From: Bacillus_CJ salitolerans
Lineage (GTDB): Bacteria > Bacillota > Bacilli > Bacillales > SA4
Length of the DNA stretch: 64,000 nucleotides
Assembly: GCF_042680805.1 (NCBI RefSeq)
Contig: NZ_JBHUEM010000024.1
Span: 62,001 to 126,000 of the forward strand
Direction of reading: 5' to 3'
In this document: piece after piece, positions 17,495-27,146 of the stretch
How the letters are laid out: the number at the start of each line of letters is the position of its first letter
Position numbering within the stretch: the first letter of the stretch is position 1
The notes under the pieces: generated by a model
Databases searched by the model: none
The model's input: only the letters and a program-made list of their open reading frames with translations
What the model was told of the DNA's origin: nothing
Made by a program: the position numbers and the translations under genes

Positions 17495-19243
17495 TCATAG
17501 TGTTCTTCTCATAGTTGGAGGAACTTCATCCGGATCAACGAGCACTTCAATAACAACAGCCTTATTATAGCCTAACGCTGTCTGCAGTGAATGTTTAAAC
17601 TCTTCTGCCGTCCGACATTTATACGGAAGAGCACCCATAGATAAAGCAAATTGATAAATATCAACTGGATGTGAATACGTTGTACCTACTGATTTTCCAG
17701 TCATATTTTTCATTCCTTTATCTACCATATCAAGGCCACTGTTATTCATCACTATAAAGATGACCGGTGCATTGGAGTTTACAGCTGTGGACACCTCTGC
17801 TCCGTGCATGAACATACAACCATCACCGGTTAGGCAGATCACTTTCTTGTTAGGAGCCGCTAATTTCGCTCCTATCGAATAGCCAATCGCATAGCCCATC
17901 GCACCGAATACATCATCAAAGAAGAATGTACCTGGCTGCTTAATGTCCAAATATTTGATCGCATAGTAAGAATGACTACCTGCGTCCCCGAAAATAATGG
18001 ACTCACTTGGTAGGACATCATTCATAACCTCCATGCAGGTTTTAGAGGAGAGCCAGTCTCCCTGATCATATTGCTCTATACTACTTGCTTGTTCTAAGGC
18101 CACCCCTAAAAGTTCAGCATCGATTGCCTGTCCTCGTCTATTCATCTCATCAAGGAGCTGTTGTAAATTTCGTTTTAAATCATGGTTTATGACTCTCTCT
18201 TCTTCTAATATACGAATACTAGCTGAATCATTTCCGAGACCTCGCCTCATCATCTCACTTATTATAAGCTGAAGATTCCTCTTTAAATCTCCTTGAATAA
18301 ACAGGGTTGGGACATCAATTGTTTTTCCGATAAAGGTTTGGTCATAATCGAAATGAATCACTCTTTTAGGGAAGTGTTCTTCACGAAACCCAGCCAATGA
18401 CATGTCTGTAAGCTTTGTCCCGATGACTAACATGACATCGATGCCTTCCTCTACATAAGCTTCAGATTCATCTGTTCCTCCTAGTCCATATGCTCCTAAC
18501 GAAAGGGAGTGCTTACTAGGGAACGTCCCTTTTCCACCTGGAGTCGTCATCACCGGAATTCCCCAAACTTCTGCAATTCTTCTTACTTCTTCATACGCCT
18601 TGCTAGAATGGACTCCTTTACCAAGGATCAAAGCTGGCCGCTTTGCATTATTTAGTACATCTATAACTTCATGGTAGTTTGATGAAACAACATGCTGGGA
18701 CTCTGGAAGATTCATCTCAAACGGTTCGATTTCTTCAGTTAATACGTCAGCTGGAATGGATAAATGAACTGGGCCCTTTACTCCTGAGAACGCTTTCTCT
18801 AGCGCATGACTTAGATAGGATTTTACTTGATCCCCTCTTTCAATTCTTACACTAAATTTCGTAACAGGTCTGAACATTTCCACTAAATCCGTTCCAAACA
18901 GTGTAGAGTCTTGTCCAAGCGCTTTTCCTACATCCTTGATAGAAGGATGCCCTGTAATGATGAGAACTGGAATATGGAATGCTTTTGCTTGTGCAGCTGC
19001 TGTAATAAGATTCGTTCCTCCTGGACCAGATGTTCCAACAGCAACCCCAAGAGAGTTACTTAGCAGTGAATAACCCGCAGCCTCGAAACCAGCTCCACTT
19101 TCATGTTTACTTAATATAAATTCAATGTTTGTAGTATCTATCTCTAGCAGCAAAGGAACAATTGCTTTTCCGGGGATGCCAAAAATATGCGTTACTCCCC
19201 ACTTTTTCATGTGTCTTGCTAGTATGGAGCTTACTTTTTCCAA
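17495..19243 (-). CDS. Acetolactate synthase-like TPP-dependent enzyme
   Basis: This 582-residue enzyme has the three TPP-enzyme domains: an N-terminal pyrimidine-binding domain with the catalytic Glu in SKHESGAGFEAAGY, a central domain, and a C-terminal PP-binding domain with GDGCMFMHGAEVS...NNS. Acetolactate synthase, pyruvate oxidase and decarboxylases share this form, so the reaction is uncertain. A tandem internal duplication (DLKRNLQLIISEMMRRG and DLKRNLQQLLDEMNRRG, about residues 315-375) is unusual. It starts with TTG directly after the TAG of the upstream GGDEF-EAL gene, so translation is coupled. Confidence 0.75.
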   Translation of the reverse strand: MEKVSSILARHMKKWGVTHIFGIPGKAIVPLLLEIDTTNIEFILSKHESGAGFEAAGYSLLSNSLGVAVGTSGPGGTNLITAAAQAKAFHIPVLIITGHPSIKDVGKALGQDSTLFGTDLVEMFRPVTKFSVRIERGDQVKSYLSHALEKAFSGVKGPVHLSIPADVLTEEIEPFEMNLPESQHVVSSNYHEVIDVLNNAKRPALILGKGVHSSKAYEEVRRIAEVWGIPVMTTPGGKGTFPSKHSLSLGAYGLGGTDESEAYVEEGIDVMLVIGTKLTDMSLAGFREEHFPKRVIHFDYDQTFIGKTIDVPTLFIQGDLKRNLQLIISEMMRRGLGNDSASIRILEEERVINHDLKRNLQQLLDEMNRRGQAIDAELLGVALEQASSIEQYDQGDWLSSKTCMEVMNDVLPSESIIFGDAGSHSYYAIKYLDIKQPGTFFFDDVFGAMGYAIGYSIGAKLAAPNKKVICLTGDGCMFMHGAEVSTAVNSNAPVIFIVMNNSGLDMVDKGMKNMTGKSVGTTYSHPVDIYQFALSMGALPYKCRTAEEFKHSLQTALGYNKAVVIEVLVDPDEVPPTMRRTL

Positions 19244-21397
19244 CTACATCACTTCTTTACTTTTTCTCTTAAATTCTTCAACTAATTGTATATATTGGTC
19301 TTCAAAATCTTTGGCAGGACAAGGCTTCATAAAATAGTAGCCTTGAACATCAAAGCATTCTTGTTTACTCAAAAATTGAAGCTGACCTTTATCTTCTACC
19401 CCTTCAGCAATCACCTTAATCCCAAGGCTATTAGCCATTGCAATAATCGTTCCAACAATTTTCGCATCATTTTCATCAATTAAAATATCTGTAACAAAAG
19501 ATTTGTCAATTTTCAAACAATTTATTGAAAACCTCTTTAAGTAACTGAGTGAGCTATAACCAGTACCGAAGTCATCCATACTAATCTGAACTCCAATGCT
19601 TCTGAGCTGATTAATGGTATGCTCAGCGTATGAAAAGTCCATCGCCATGGATTCAGTAATTTCTAACTCTAAATATTGCGGGTCTAATTCGGTCCGATCC
19701 AGAATTCCCTTTATGACTTCAACTATATTCTGTTTTAAAAATTGTTGTGTTGATAAATTAACGGAAACTTTAATAGGAGGTAAGCCTTTAGTCAGCCATT
19801 TTTTATTTTGTCTGCATGCTTCTTCTATCACCCATTCCCCAATTGGAACAATTAAGCCTGTCCTCTCTGCAAGTGGAATAAATTTATTAGGAGGAATGAT
19901 ACCCAGTTCTGGATGAATCCATCTAAGTAATGCCTCTACACCAATCATTTCTCCAGATTTACTGTTCACTTGTGCTTGAAAGAAAAGTTGAAATTCTTGT
20001 CGCTCAAGTGCTTTTCTAAGGTACCCTTCTAGTAGTAATTCTTCACTTGTATCCTTATACATGTCAGGGGAATAGACCATAAAGCAGTTTCTTCCTTGTG
20101 ACTTTGCTTTATACATAGCTACATCCACTTGAACGAAGAAATCCTCTAAGCTTGGAACCTCACCTGCAGAATACCTGGCAATTCCTATACTTGCAGTTGT
20201 ATGGATTTGATTATGATCGACTGTAAAAGGGTCCTTGAATTGCTTGATAATCCTGTCAGCTATATGCATAGCTTGCTCCACATTATCCTTTAATAGAACA
20301 ATAAATTCATCTCCACTAATTCTAGCAACCATTCCTTCTTCTGGCACACACCTCTTAAGTCTTTTGGTCACTTCGATAAGTAATCTATCTCCGCACGTAT
20401 GACCGTACGTATCATTAATGATCTTGAAGCGATCTAAATCGATTAATAAAAGGGCGATATCATTTTTATTCTCTTGAATCAATTGATGTAACTCATCTTG
20501 AAAATGTCTACGATTCGGAAGACCTGTGAGTTCATCATGATAAGCTAAATAATTGTACTTTTCTTCTAACAGATAGCGCTCAGTAATATTACGGAGCTGA
20601 GCAAAAGCACCAATAATGGTAGAATTTTGATCATCATAAATAGGTTGAGCATCAAATAGACAAATGAGTGTTTCTCCATTATTATTCACAAACTTTAGTT
20701 CTACTTCCTTAAAGATACGTTGTTTGCCAAGCACTTCCGCAAAGTAAGTACCGGTACGAGGGGATTCGAAAATATCCCTACCAATAATCTCTTCTCTTGT
20801 AAATCCAGACAACACTTCTGCAAAATGGTTATATTCCGTGACCTTCCCGTCTGCATCTGTAATAATAATGGCATTTCGCGTTTTACTTATCATAACCTGA
20901 CTAATAATATTCAGCTTACGATTCTGTTCTCTTAAACGTAGTTCTCTTTCAATGGAATCCACAATATTGGATAGGATTGATAAATAGAGAGGGGTTTGCA
21001 TCTCGATAGGTGTAATAATGGAGATGCTACCAATTAATTTATCAATATCGGTATACCTGAACGATATACCATAACTTGCAGTTTGCTGAAGAATTGGATG
21101 AGCATACTCATCTCCAATAAGCTGGACCGGAATTCTTTTTTGTAAGGCTAAACTAATAATATTTTTTCCGTTCTGTTCTTTACTAACAGTAGAACCTATT
21201 TGAAATCCGAAATGGCTGATATTCGATTTTATCAGTTCATCTCCAACCATTTCAAGAATCTTTCCGTTCTCATCTGAAATAACTAATAAGATCGGAGTTC
21301 CTCTTAAGGAGTTTAGAAACTTATTAGAAAAGAATCCAATAACCTCTAAAATTTCACTATTCAATTCTCTAGCTTCCTTATATTGAACATTTGTCAT
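19244..21397 (-). CDS. GAF/PAS-GGDEF-EAL cyclic-di-GMP protein
   Basis: This 717-residue cytoplasmic protein has an N-terminal sensory domain (about 10-160), a PAS domain (165-285), a GGDEF domain whose signature reads SGDEF, and an EAL domain (460-705) with EALLRW, VNLS, EITES, DDFGTGYSSL, KIDKSF and AEGVE, all residues expected of an active phosphodiesterase. SGDEF is compatible with cyclase activity. It probably both makes and degrades c-di-GMP in response to a cytosolic signal. It precedes and abuts the TPP enzyme gene. Confidence 0.9.
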   Translation of the reverse strand: MTNVQYKEARELNSEILEVIGFFSNKFLNSLRGTPILLVISDENGKILEMVGDELIKSNISHFGFQIGSTVSKEQNGKNIISLALQKRIPVQLIGDEYAHPILQQTASYGISFRYTDIDKLIGSISIITPIEMQTPLYLSILSNIVDSIERELRLREQNRKLNIISQVMISKTRNAIIITDADGKVTEYNHFAEVLSGFTREEIIGRDIFESPRTGTYFAEVLGKQRIFKEVELKFVNNNGETLICLFDAQPIYDDQNSTIIGAFAQLRNITERYLLEEKYNYLAYHDELTGLPNRRHFQDELHQLIQENKNDIALLLIDLDRFKIINDTYGHTCGDRLLIEVTKRLKRCVPEEGMVARISGDEFIVLLKDNVEQAMHIADRIIKQFKDPFTVDHNQIHTTASIGIARYSAGEVPSLEDFFVQVDVAMYKAKSQGRNCFMVYSPDMYKDTSEELLLEGYLRKALERQEFQLFFQAQVNSKSGEMIGVEALLRWIHPELGIIPPNKFIPLAERTGLIVPIGEWVIEEACRQNKKWLTKGLPPIKVSVNLSTQQFLKQNIVEVIKGILDRTELDPQYLELEITESMAMDFSYAEHTINQLRSIGVQISMDDFGTGYSSLSYLKRFSINCLKIDKSFVTDILIDENDAKIVGTIIAMANSLGIKVIAEGVEDKGQLQFLSKQECFDVQGYYFMKPCPAKDFEDQYIQLVEEFKRKSKEVM

Positions 21398-21558
21398 ATT
21401 CTCAAACTTCCTATCTTCTGGAGCGTTCCAGTAAGTTTACGTTAAAAGTTTATTAATATAGTATAATCCGTCTCTCGTTCGTGGAAATGCCTCCCACATC
21501 TTCCTTTTATTATAAACAAATTTCAGCCTTAAGGTAAGTATTAAATGATTTAAAGTAG

Positions 21559-21750
21559 AACAAAAGGCGTAAGCGCTCCGTTTAGCTAAGTCAGAGCAAA
21601 TGTTCTGTCATGAAAAAGGGGTGGTTTTCCCTTTTATTCATGACAGAACATTTGACCAAGGAAAAAGATATTTTTTCTTTTTCCCTCGAGTAGGGTGAAA
21701 TGGCATTGATCGTCGCCATTTCATCTTGGCTGGGTGCTGGAGCTGGATGC
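21559..21750 (+). repeat. Dispersed stem-loop repeat, copy B
   Basis: This is the best-preserved copy. Stem 1 is GTTCTGTCATGAA / TTCATGACAGAAC, stem 2 GGAAAAAG / CTTTTTCC, stem 3 GTGAAATGGC / GCCATTTCAT, and the ends carry AAAAGGCGTAAGCGC and GGCTGGGTGCTGGAGC. Between 21398 and 21851 nothing else is seen. Confidence 0.85.
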
Positions 21751-21851
21751 CAAGTCACTAGCCCCTTCTCTTGCTGAAAACTTTTATACTTACCTAATCA
21801 TGAACAAAAAGACAGTCTCCTCACGTTTTCTTCTAAAACTGGAGCTGTCCT

Positions 21852-22043
21852 CTATAAATTTTTAGTAAACCATAGACGATTAATCGTTCCACCTACTAAA
21901 TATACAGCCCCTTGTGTTGGTTTTAAGAGTCTAGTAATTAATCGAAGGGTCGTTGATTTTCCAGATCCATTAGGACCCATAATGCTTACCAATTCAGCTA
22001 GGATGACTAGAAATCCTCCTCGTACTGCTGAAATAGGAATCAT
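21852..22043 (-). pseudogene. Remnant of an ABC ATPase (FecE-type)
   Basis: About 45 residues match the Walker A region of an iron-siderophore ABC ATPase (LVSIMGPNGSGKSTTLRLI, then RLLKPTQGAVYL), but the rest of the protein is missing on both sides: no Q-loop, signature or Walker B follows. The 17 residues before it do not resemble the family and no ribosome site is present. It lies directly downstream of a TetR regulator and may be what is left of a transporter that regulator once controlled. Confidence 0.7.
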
Positions 22044-22054
22044 CCGAACAATAT

Positions 22055-22675
22055 TTATTTATAAAAAGACACCTTCAGCAGCTCTAAATACTCATCCATT
22101 TGCATAAACACTTCGTCCAAGTCTATATCGTCTAGCGATGCTTGTAACACGCGTTCTTGTTGCTTATAGGCAAAGCCCTCCATTGTCCACGAAATAATCC
22201 CTAATGCTTTTGGAATATCAATCCCTGCTTTAAATTTTGAAAAGTCTATATCACCAAACATTTTTTGATAGCTACCATTCATAAATTCTTGATTTTTGTG
22301 CTCAATTTCATCCTTTATTTCGATTGAGTCCTCAGTAAAGATAACCTTCATAAAATTAAACATTTCAGGATATCTTTTAAACACTTGCATTTTCAACCTG
22401 GCTATTTGCCGATAGCGATTAAAAATATCTTTATCCTCCCAATCCAACTCTTCAAAAATTTTATCTAAAACAAGCTCTATGGAAAGATCATATAGGAATA
22501 TAAACAAATCCTTCTTATTCTTGAAGTAGTGGAATAAAAGTCCTTTTGATATTTCAGCTTCCTTCACAATCTCATTGGTAGATGCATTTTTATACCCTTT
22601 TTTGGCAAACTCTTTAATTGCTGCATTGATAATACGGTCTTGCTTTTCTATATCTAAATTTAAAAACTTTGTCAT
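22055..22675 (-). CDS. TetR-family regulator
   Basis: This 206-residue regulator has a TetR helix-turn-helix at residues 9-56 (NASTNEIVKEAEISKGLLFHYFKNKKDLF) and a helical ligand-binding domain. The ATG at 22675 follows ACGGAGG; earlier in-frame codons lie beyond the ribosome site. Two palindromes upstream are likely autoregulatory operators. Its downstream target gene is reduced to a fragment, so it may now control only itself or distant genes. Confidence 0.8.
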   Translation of the reverse strand: MTKFLNLDIEKQDRIINAAIKEFAKKGYKNASTNEIVKEAEISKGLLFHYFKNKKDLFIFLYDLSIELVLDKIFEELDWEDKDIFNRYRQIARLKMQVFKRYPEMFNFMKVIFTEDSIEIKDEIEHKNQEFMNGSYQKMFGDIDFSKFKAGIDIPKALGIISWTMEGFAYKQQERVLQASLDDIDLDEVFMQMDEYLELLKVSFYK

Positions 22676-22703
22676 AATTAGCCTCCGTAACCACAAGTAA
22701 TCA

Positions 22704-22758
22704 TTGACCATTTTGGTCAGTAGAATTATATACGCAATTGACCATATCGGTCAATTGC
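22704..22758. promoter_or_regulatory. Pair of TetR-type operators
   Basis: A perfect 10-bp inverted repeat GCAATTGACC-ATATC-GGTCAATTGC (22734-22758) and a related TGACCATTTTGGTCA palindrome (22704-22719) share the TGACCNNNNNGGTCA core; their centres are about 35 bases apart. They sit immediately upstream of the TetR gene. Confidence 0.7.
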
Positions 22759-22784
22759 TATTCCAACACGATCTTCGATAAAAA

Positions 22785-22813
22785 AAACCCTTCTCATTCT
22801 TGAGAAGGGTTTT
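22785..22813 (-). terminator. Terminator after chemoreceptor gene
   Basis: AACCCTTCTCA / TGAGAAGGGTT with a 4-base loop is followed on the minus strand by a long T-run. Confidence 0.8.
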
Positions 22814-22843
22814 ATCAACTTTTCTCTACTGACTACTAGTTTT

Positions 22844-24340
22844 TTAACGCGAAATAGATTTAAGTGATTCCTCCACAGCTTTTATGCTGCCTACACTTGC
22901 TGTGTTTCCTTCAAGAATAGTTTCAAGGGTAGCCATTAATTCTTCAATGGAAGCACTTGACTGCTCACTAACTGCTGCTAATTCTTCGGTAGATTTATTA
23001 ATTCCTCCGACTGTTTGATTTATTTTTAAGGTTAAATTGTTACTAACATCTGCCAATTGTGATAATTTATGAATGGCTGAGTTAATAGACTTAAAGGAAT
23101 TATTTGTATTCACCGTCATTTCGTAGCTTTTATCCATTTGGTCTGCGACTTGAAGCATTCTATTACGAGTATTATCTGATTGCTTAGTAAACGCACTCAG
23201 TTGTTCAGATATTTGTTCAGCTGATTTAGTCGTCATGTCTGATAAGCTTCGAATTTCATTTGCCACGATTGCAAATCCTCGACCATGTTCTCCAGCCCTA
23301 GCTGCTTCAATACTAGCATTTAACGATAACAAGTTTGTTTGATTCGCAATCTCCTTTATCGTGTCACTAAATTGATTTGTTTCTGTTAGTCTTGTAATTA
23401 ACTGGCTTATTTCCTCTGACATAAAGTCTATTTCGTTTTTAAACTTACTAATGATTTCTGTTAGCTGTTCCACTTGTTTTTGCCCCTGTTCCGATAGGGC
23501 GTTTGTTCCCTCTGTTTCCGATTTCAACGTTGTGATTGATTGTAGCATATCATCCGCTACTATTTGCATAGAAGTAACAGATTCGTTGATTTCTACTGTA
23601 GCTACATTCTGACTACTAACGCCTGTTGAGATTTCTTGAAATGTAGCACTCATTTCTTGAAATGCACGGTTATTTGTTTGACTAGACTTAGACACCACTC
23701 CGATATTTTTTGTAACATCATTGACTAATTGAATTAAGGAATCCTTTTGGTCTTGCTGTAATTTTACTAGTGCCTCGGATTCTTTCCTTGAATCATTCAT
23801 TTCTTTATTTATATGAGCGGAGACTTGAAGTAGGGAAAATATGAGTATTGTAATGAGTACGTAATAGATAAGGTATGTAATTTTCTCCTCTTCAGCAATG
23901 CTAATGACATTGTTTTGTAGATAAAGCATATATATCAACATGAAAAAACCATAAACTAATGAAGCGATGGATATTTTTCTATTCATGTATATTAGAGCCA
24001 ATATCACTAAGTAATAAATTGAAAATACATTTGTTGCCGCTGGCTGTAAGACTAATGTTATCGTGGTTGGCATTGCTGTTCCAATAACAGCAATATAAGG
24101 TAGCTGCATAATCAGTTTTCTTTTAAAATGCAGGAAAGTGAAGGTTCCCCATAATACTAGTTGCGTCCCTATGAGTATGATTAAATAACTTGAAAGACCT
24201 GCTCTTATTGAAAGAATTGAGAGGAGTGTCAAAACAGTGACAAATGTAATGGCTTTATAGACAATTGAATTACGTCTAACCATATCCATCTCCACACGGG
24301 TCAGTCTATTTTCTAACAATTTTTCATTATTATCTTTCAT
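22844..24340 (-). CDS. Methyl-accepting chemotaxis protein with six-helix membrane input
   Basis: The 498-residue protein has about six membrane helices in residues 28-170 with very short loops and no extracellular ligand domain or clear HAMP domain, then a cytoplasmic signalling hairpin containing the conserved tip (IKEIANQTNLLSLNASIEAARAGEHGRGFAIVANEI). Such receptors probably sense the membrane state or something inside it. The ATG follows AGGGTAGGG. It is monocistronic, with its own terminator. The signal is unknown. Confidence 0.88.
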   Translation of the reverse strand: MKDNNEKLLENRLTRVEMDMVRRNSIVYKAITFVTVLTLLSILSIRAGLSSYLIILIGTQLVLWGTFTFLHFKRKLIMQLPYIAVIGTAMPTTITLVLQPAATNVFSIYYLVILALIYMNRKISIASLVYGFFMLIYMLYLQNNVISIAEEEKITYLIYYVLITILIFSLLQVSAHINKEMNDSRKESEALVKLQQDQKDSLIQLVNDVTKNIGVVSKSSQTNNRAFQEMSATFQEISTGVSSQNVATVEINESVTSMQIVADDMLQSITTLKSETEGTNALSEQGQKQVEQLTEIISKFKNEIDFMSEEISQLITRLTETNQFSDTIKEIANQTNLLSLNASIEAARAGEHGRGFAIVANEIRSLSDMTTKSAEQISEQLSAFTKQSDNTRNRMLQVADQMDKSYEMTVNTNNSFKSINSAIHKLSQLADVSNNLTLKINQTVGGINKSTEELAAVSEQSSASIEELMATLETILEGNTASVGSIKAVEESLKSISR

Positions 24341-24454
24341 CTCATGTCCCTACCCTCTTAATTATTTAAGTATTAGGAAAATTATACTATCAAGAGACAT
24401 AATTCGACAATCTTTTTCCTTTTCAGAGATTCTTTGTTTCTTCCTACGCAAATA

Positions 24455-24582
24455 GAACAAAAGGTGCAAGCGCCCCGTTTAGCCTAAGGGAGAGCAAATG
24501 TTCTGTCATGAAAAAAGGGTGGTTTTCCCTTTTATTTTGACAGGTTATTTGACCTCGAGTGGCTGGGCGCTGGAGCTGATTC
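24455..24582 (+). repeat. Dispersed stem-loop repeat, copy C (shortened)
   Basis: The head (AACAAAAGGTGCAAGCGCCCCG) and tail (GGCTGGGCGCTGGAGCTG) and the first stem-loop are kept. Stems 2 and 3 are deleted: the copy passes from GACCTCGAG straight to the tail. The remainder of 24341-24690 holds only this and the next terminator. Confidence 0.8.
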
Positions 24583-24620
24583 CTAGTCACTTGCCCATTC
24601 TCTTTCTGAAAACTTTTATT

Positions 24621-24654
24621 AAAAAAACGCGATCACTCCTTGAGAGTGTCGCGT
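24621..24654 (-). terminator. Terminator after nitroreductase gene
   Basis: ACGCGATCACTC pairs imperfectly with GAGTGTCGCGT around a short loop and is followed by a T-run on the minus strand. Confidence 0.65.
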
Positions 24655-24690
24655 CTAAACCATGATGATAGTAAAAAACTCACTATATCA

Positions 24691-25245
24691 CTAGTTATAT
24701 ACTGTAAACATATTCTCTACAGATGTTCTTGGTCTACCTTCAGGTATTTTATCAAAATAGCCTAAATGTAAAAAGCCAACTATTTTCTCTCCGGGTTCTA
24801 CCTTCAATAATGCTCGAACTTTAGGATCATATATATGAGGATTTGTTTTCCAGACAACACCAAGCTTTTGTTCCCATGCGAGTAACTGGAAATTTTGAAT
24901 CAAACAACTAACTGCACCGAAGTTTTCTTCCCATTGTTTTTGGCGAGGATCTTCTTTCATTACAATGATTAAAAAGGCCATTGGCTGACTGAAATAATTT
25001 CTTCGATTTTCTTGCATATCAGCCGGGAAGGTAGTTACTAGATCTGCAACAAACGCTTCTCTCTTTTCGGTTGGCACGAATATAAACCGCCATGGCTCTC
25101 GAAGACCGTGATTGGGTGCCCATACTGCATCATTTAGTAACTCGACAATCAATTGTTGTGAGACAGGTTTATCCGTGTAATCGCTCTTAATCGATCGTCT
25201 TTCTCGAACTACCTTCGCAACTGAAGAATGTTCATTTTGTCCCAT
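24691..25245 (-). CDS. Nitroreductase-family protein
   Basis: This 184-residue protein belongs to the FMN-dependent nitroreductase family: VVRERRSIKSDYTDKPVS at the N-terminus supplies the usual Arg-rich FMN phosphate site, and WAPNHGLREPWRF follows near residue 42. Members reduce nitro compounds or quinones with NAD(P)H. The ATG follows GGAGGAGAAATAG. It lies just downstream of the iron-uptake ATPase gene, 45 bases away on the same strand, so it may be co-transcribed and could serve a reductive step such as iron release, though this is speculative. Confidence 0.8.
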   Translation of the reverse strand: MGQNEHSSVAKVVRERRSIKSDYTDKPVSQQLIVELLNDAVWAPNHGLREPWRFIFVPTEKREAFVADLVTTFPADMQENRRNYFSQPMAFLIIVMKEDPRQKQWEENFGAVSCLIQNFQLLAWEQKLGVVWKTNPHIYDPKVRALLKVEPGEKIVGFLHLGYFDKIPEGRPRTSVENMFTVYN

Positions 25246-25290
25246 CTATTTCTCCTCCAACAAAAAGTAATCTAAAGTAAAAAAATTTCA

Positions 25291-26106
25291 CTATATCAGC
25301 ATCATTTTTTTCTCTTGAGCATGTTTACTTACACCAATTGGGATACACATTGGTGATCCCACTACAGGGTCATTTATAATTTTACTATCTAGACTAAACA
25401 CGTCCTTAATCATCTCTTCTGTAAATACTTCCGCTGGAGTACCTTGATGATAAACCTCACCGTTTCGAATACAAACCAAATGATCAGCATATCTCGCAGC
25501 CTGGTTTAAATCATGTAATACCATGACAATCGTACGTTGATATTCTTGATTTAACCTTTTTAATAGCTCAAGTACCTCAATTTGATGGGCCAAATCAAGA
25601 TAAGTAGTGGGTTCATCTAGTAATAGAAGGTCAGTTCCTTGTGCTAAAGCCATTGCAATCCAAGCTCGTTGACGCTGTCCTCCTGATAAGGCATCAAGCG
25701 AACGATCCGCAAATGCCGTCATACCTGTCTCTTCCAATACCCATTTGATCATTTGATGATCTTCTTCTGTATTTTTAGAAAAAATCCCTTTATGAGGATG
25801 GCGACCATAGTAGCATAACTCTTTCACTGTTAACCCTTCTGGCGCCTGTGGACCTTGAGGTAAAATAGCTAATTTCTTGGCTACTTCTTTATTAGGTTGT
25901 TTTTGAATATCTTTACCATTCAAATAAATTGTACCCTTTTTCGGTTGTAAGAGTCTCGCAAAGGAACGTAGGATAGTAGATTTTCCACAGCCGTTCGAAC
26001 CAATGAATATTGTAATCTCTCCTTGTGGTATAGAAAGATCCAATTCTTCAACGACCATCATTGATTCATAACCTAAATAAAGTTGATCTGCTCTTAATTT
26101 TCCCAT
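25291..26106 (-). CDS. Iron(III)-citrate/siderophore ABC ATPase
   Basis: This 271-residue FecE-type ATPase has Walker A GSNGCGKST, signature LSGGQRQRAWIAMA, Walker B LLLLDEPTTYLD and H-loop VLHDLNQAARY. The ATG at 26106 is preferred over the GTG one codon earlier because of spacing from GGAGGGG. It is the last transport gene of the SBP-permease-permease-ATPase operon and powers import. It resembles B. subtilis YfmF/FecE types. Confidence 0.88.
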   Translation of the reverse strand: MGKLRADQLYLGYESMMVVEELDLSIPQGEITIFIGSNGCGKSTILRSFARLLQPKKGTIYLNGKDIQKQPNKEVAKKLAILPQGPQAPEGLTVKELCYYGRHPHKGIFSKNTEEDHQMIKWVLEETGMTAFADRSLDALSGGQRQRAWIAMALAQGTDLLLLDEPTTYLDLAHQIEVLELLKRLNQEYQRTIVMVLHDLNQAARYADHLVCIRNGEVYHQGTPAEVFTEEMIKDVFSLDSKIINDPVVGSPMCIPIGVSKHAQEKKMMLI

Positions 26107-26120
26107 CACTTTCCCCTCCT

Positions 26121-27146
26121 TTAGTAACTCTTTCTTTCTTTACGCAATAGATATAAAAAGTAGGGTGCGCCTATCACCGCAATCACGATACCAACTGGAA
26201 TTTCCTTAGGTGGAATTAGTCCCCTTCCAATGGAGTCTGCAACTATCACTAACAAAGCCCCCATCATCGCTGCCATAGGAATCAAATATTTATGCTTCAC
26301 ACCTATCAGTTTCCTTGCCATATGGGGAGCAATTAAACCAACAAAACCAATAGACCCAACAGCTGCTACGCAGGCTGCTGCTAAAGCAACAGCAACCATT
26401 AGCATCATGAATCTAATCCGTGGGACACTTTCTCCTAATCCTTGCGCAACATCATCACCTAGATTTAATATATCTAGTTTTATCGCCAAAACGATAGTTA
26501 ATGGTAATAGGATGATAATCCAGGGTAACACCCCATAAATATGCTCCCAGCCCCTTGACCATAGACTTCCGGTCAACCATATTAAAGCAGCATTGATCTC
26601 AAGAGGAAACTTGATCATGAAATATTGAATACCTGCATGACAAATGGCTCCTAATGCTACACCACCTAATGCTAGTGTGGTTGGATTCACTCCCTGTTTG
26701 TATACTAGTAAATAAAGGATACATGCAACAGCCATCGCTCCACCAAATGCAGCAAGAGGGAGAGCAAGAACGGGAGATTTAGGAAATAATATAATCACCA
26801 TTACAGCAGCAAGCCCCGCTCCCTTTGTAATACCAATAACATCAGGAGAAGCTAGAGGATTCCGAATGATTCCTTGTAGGATGGTCCCGGATACAGCTAA
26901 CCCGGCTCCTACCAATATAGCCAATATGATTCTCGGAATTCGATAATTCTCAATAATAAATGAATCCATGTCTGTCCCTGCACCCATTAAAACAGCCATT
27001 ACATTTTTCGGATGAATAAAGACAGCCCCGATTCCGGTACTAATGATTGATAATACGATAATGGCAATTGGTAACAGGATAAAAAGAAGTTTAGGAGTGA
27101 CTACTTTTTTCTTTACTAAAGAAATATTTGCCTCGTTTTTTATCAT
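26121..27146 (-). CDS. FecCD-family iron transport permease (second)
   Basis: This 341-residue permease has about nine to ten membrane helices and family motifs GIIRNPLASPDVIGITKGAGLAA and SIGFVGLIAPHMAR. Its ATG overlaps the upstream permease stop by 4 bases, so expression is coupled. It should form a heterodimeric channel with the preceding FecCD protein. Confidence 0.9.
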   Translation of the reverse strand: MIKNEANISLVKKKVVTPKLLFILLPIAIIVLSIISTGIGAVFIHPKNVMAVLMGAGTDMDSFIIENYRIPRIILAILVGAGLAVSGTILQGIIRNPLASPDVIGITKGAGLAAVMVIILFPKSPVLALPLAAFGGAMAVACILYLLVYKQGVNPTTLALGGVALGAICHAGIQYFMIKFPLEINAALIWLTGSLWSRGWEHIYGVLPWIIILLPLTIVLAIKLDILNLGDDVAQGLGESVPRIRFMMLMVAVALAAACVAAVGSIGFVGLIAPHMARKLIGVKHKYLIPMAAMMGALLVIVADSIGRGLIPPKEIPVGIVIAVIGAPYFLYLLRKERKSY

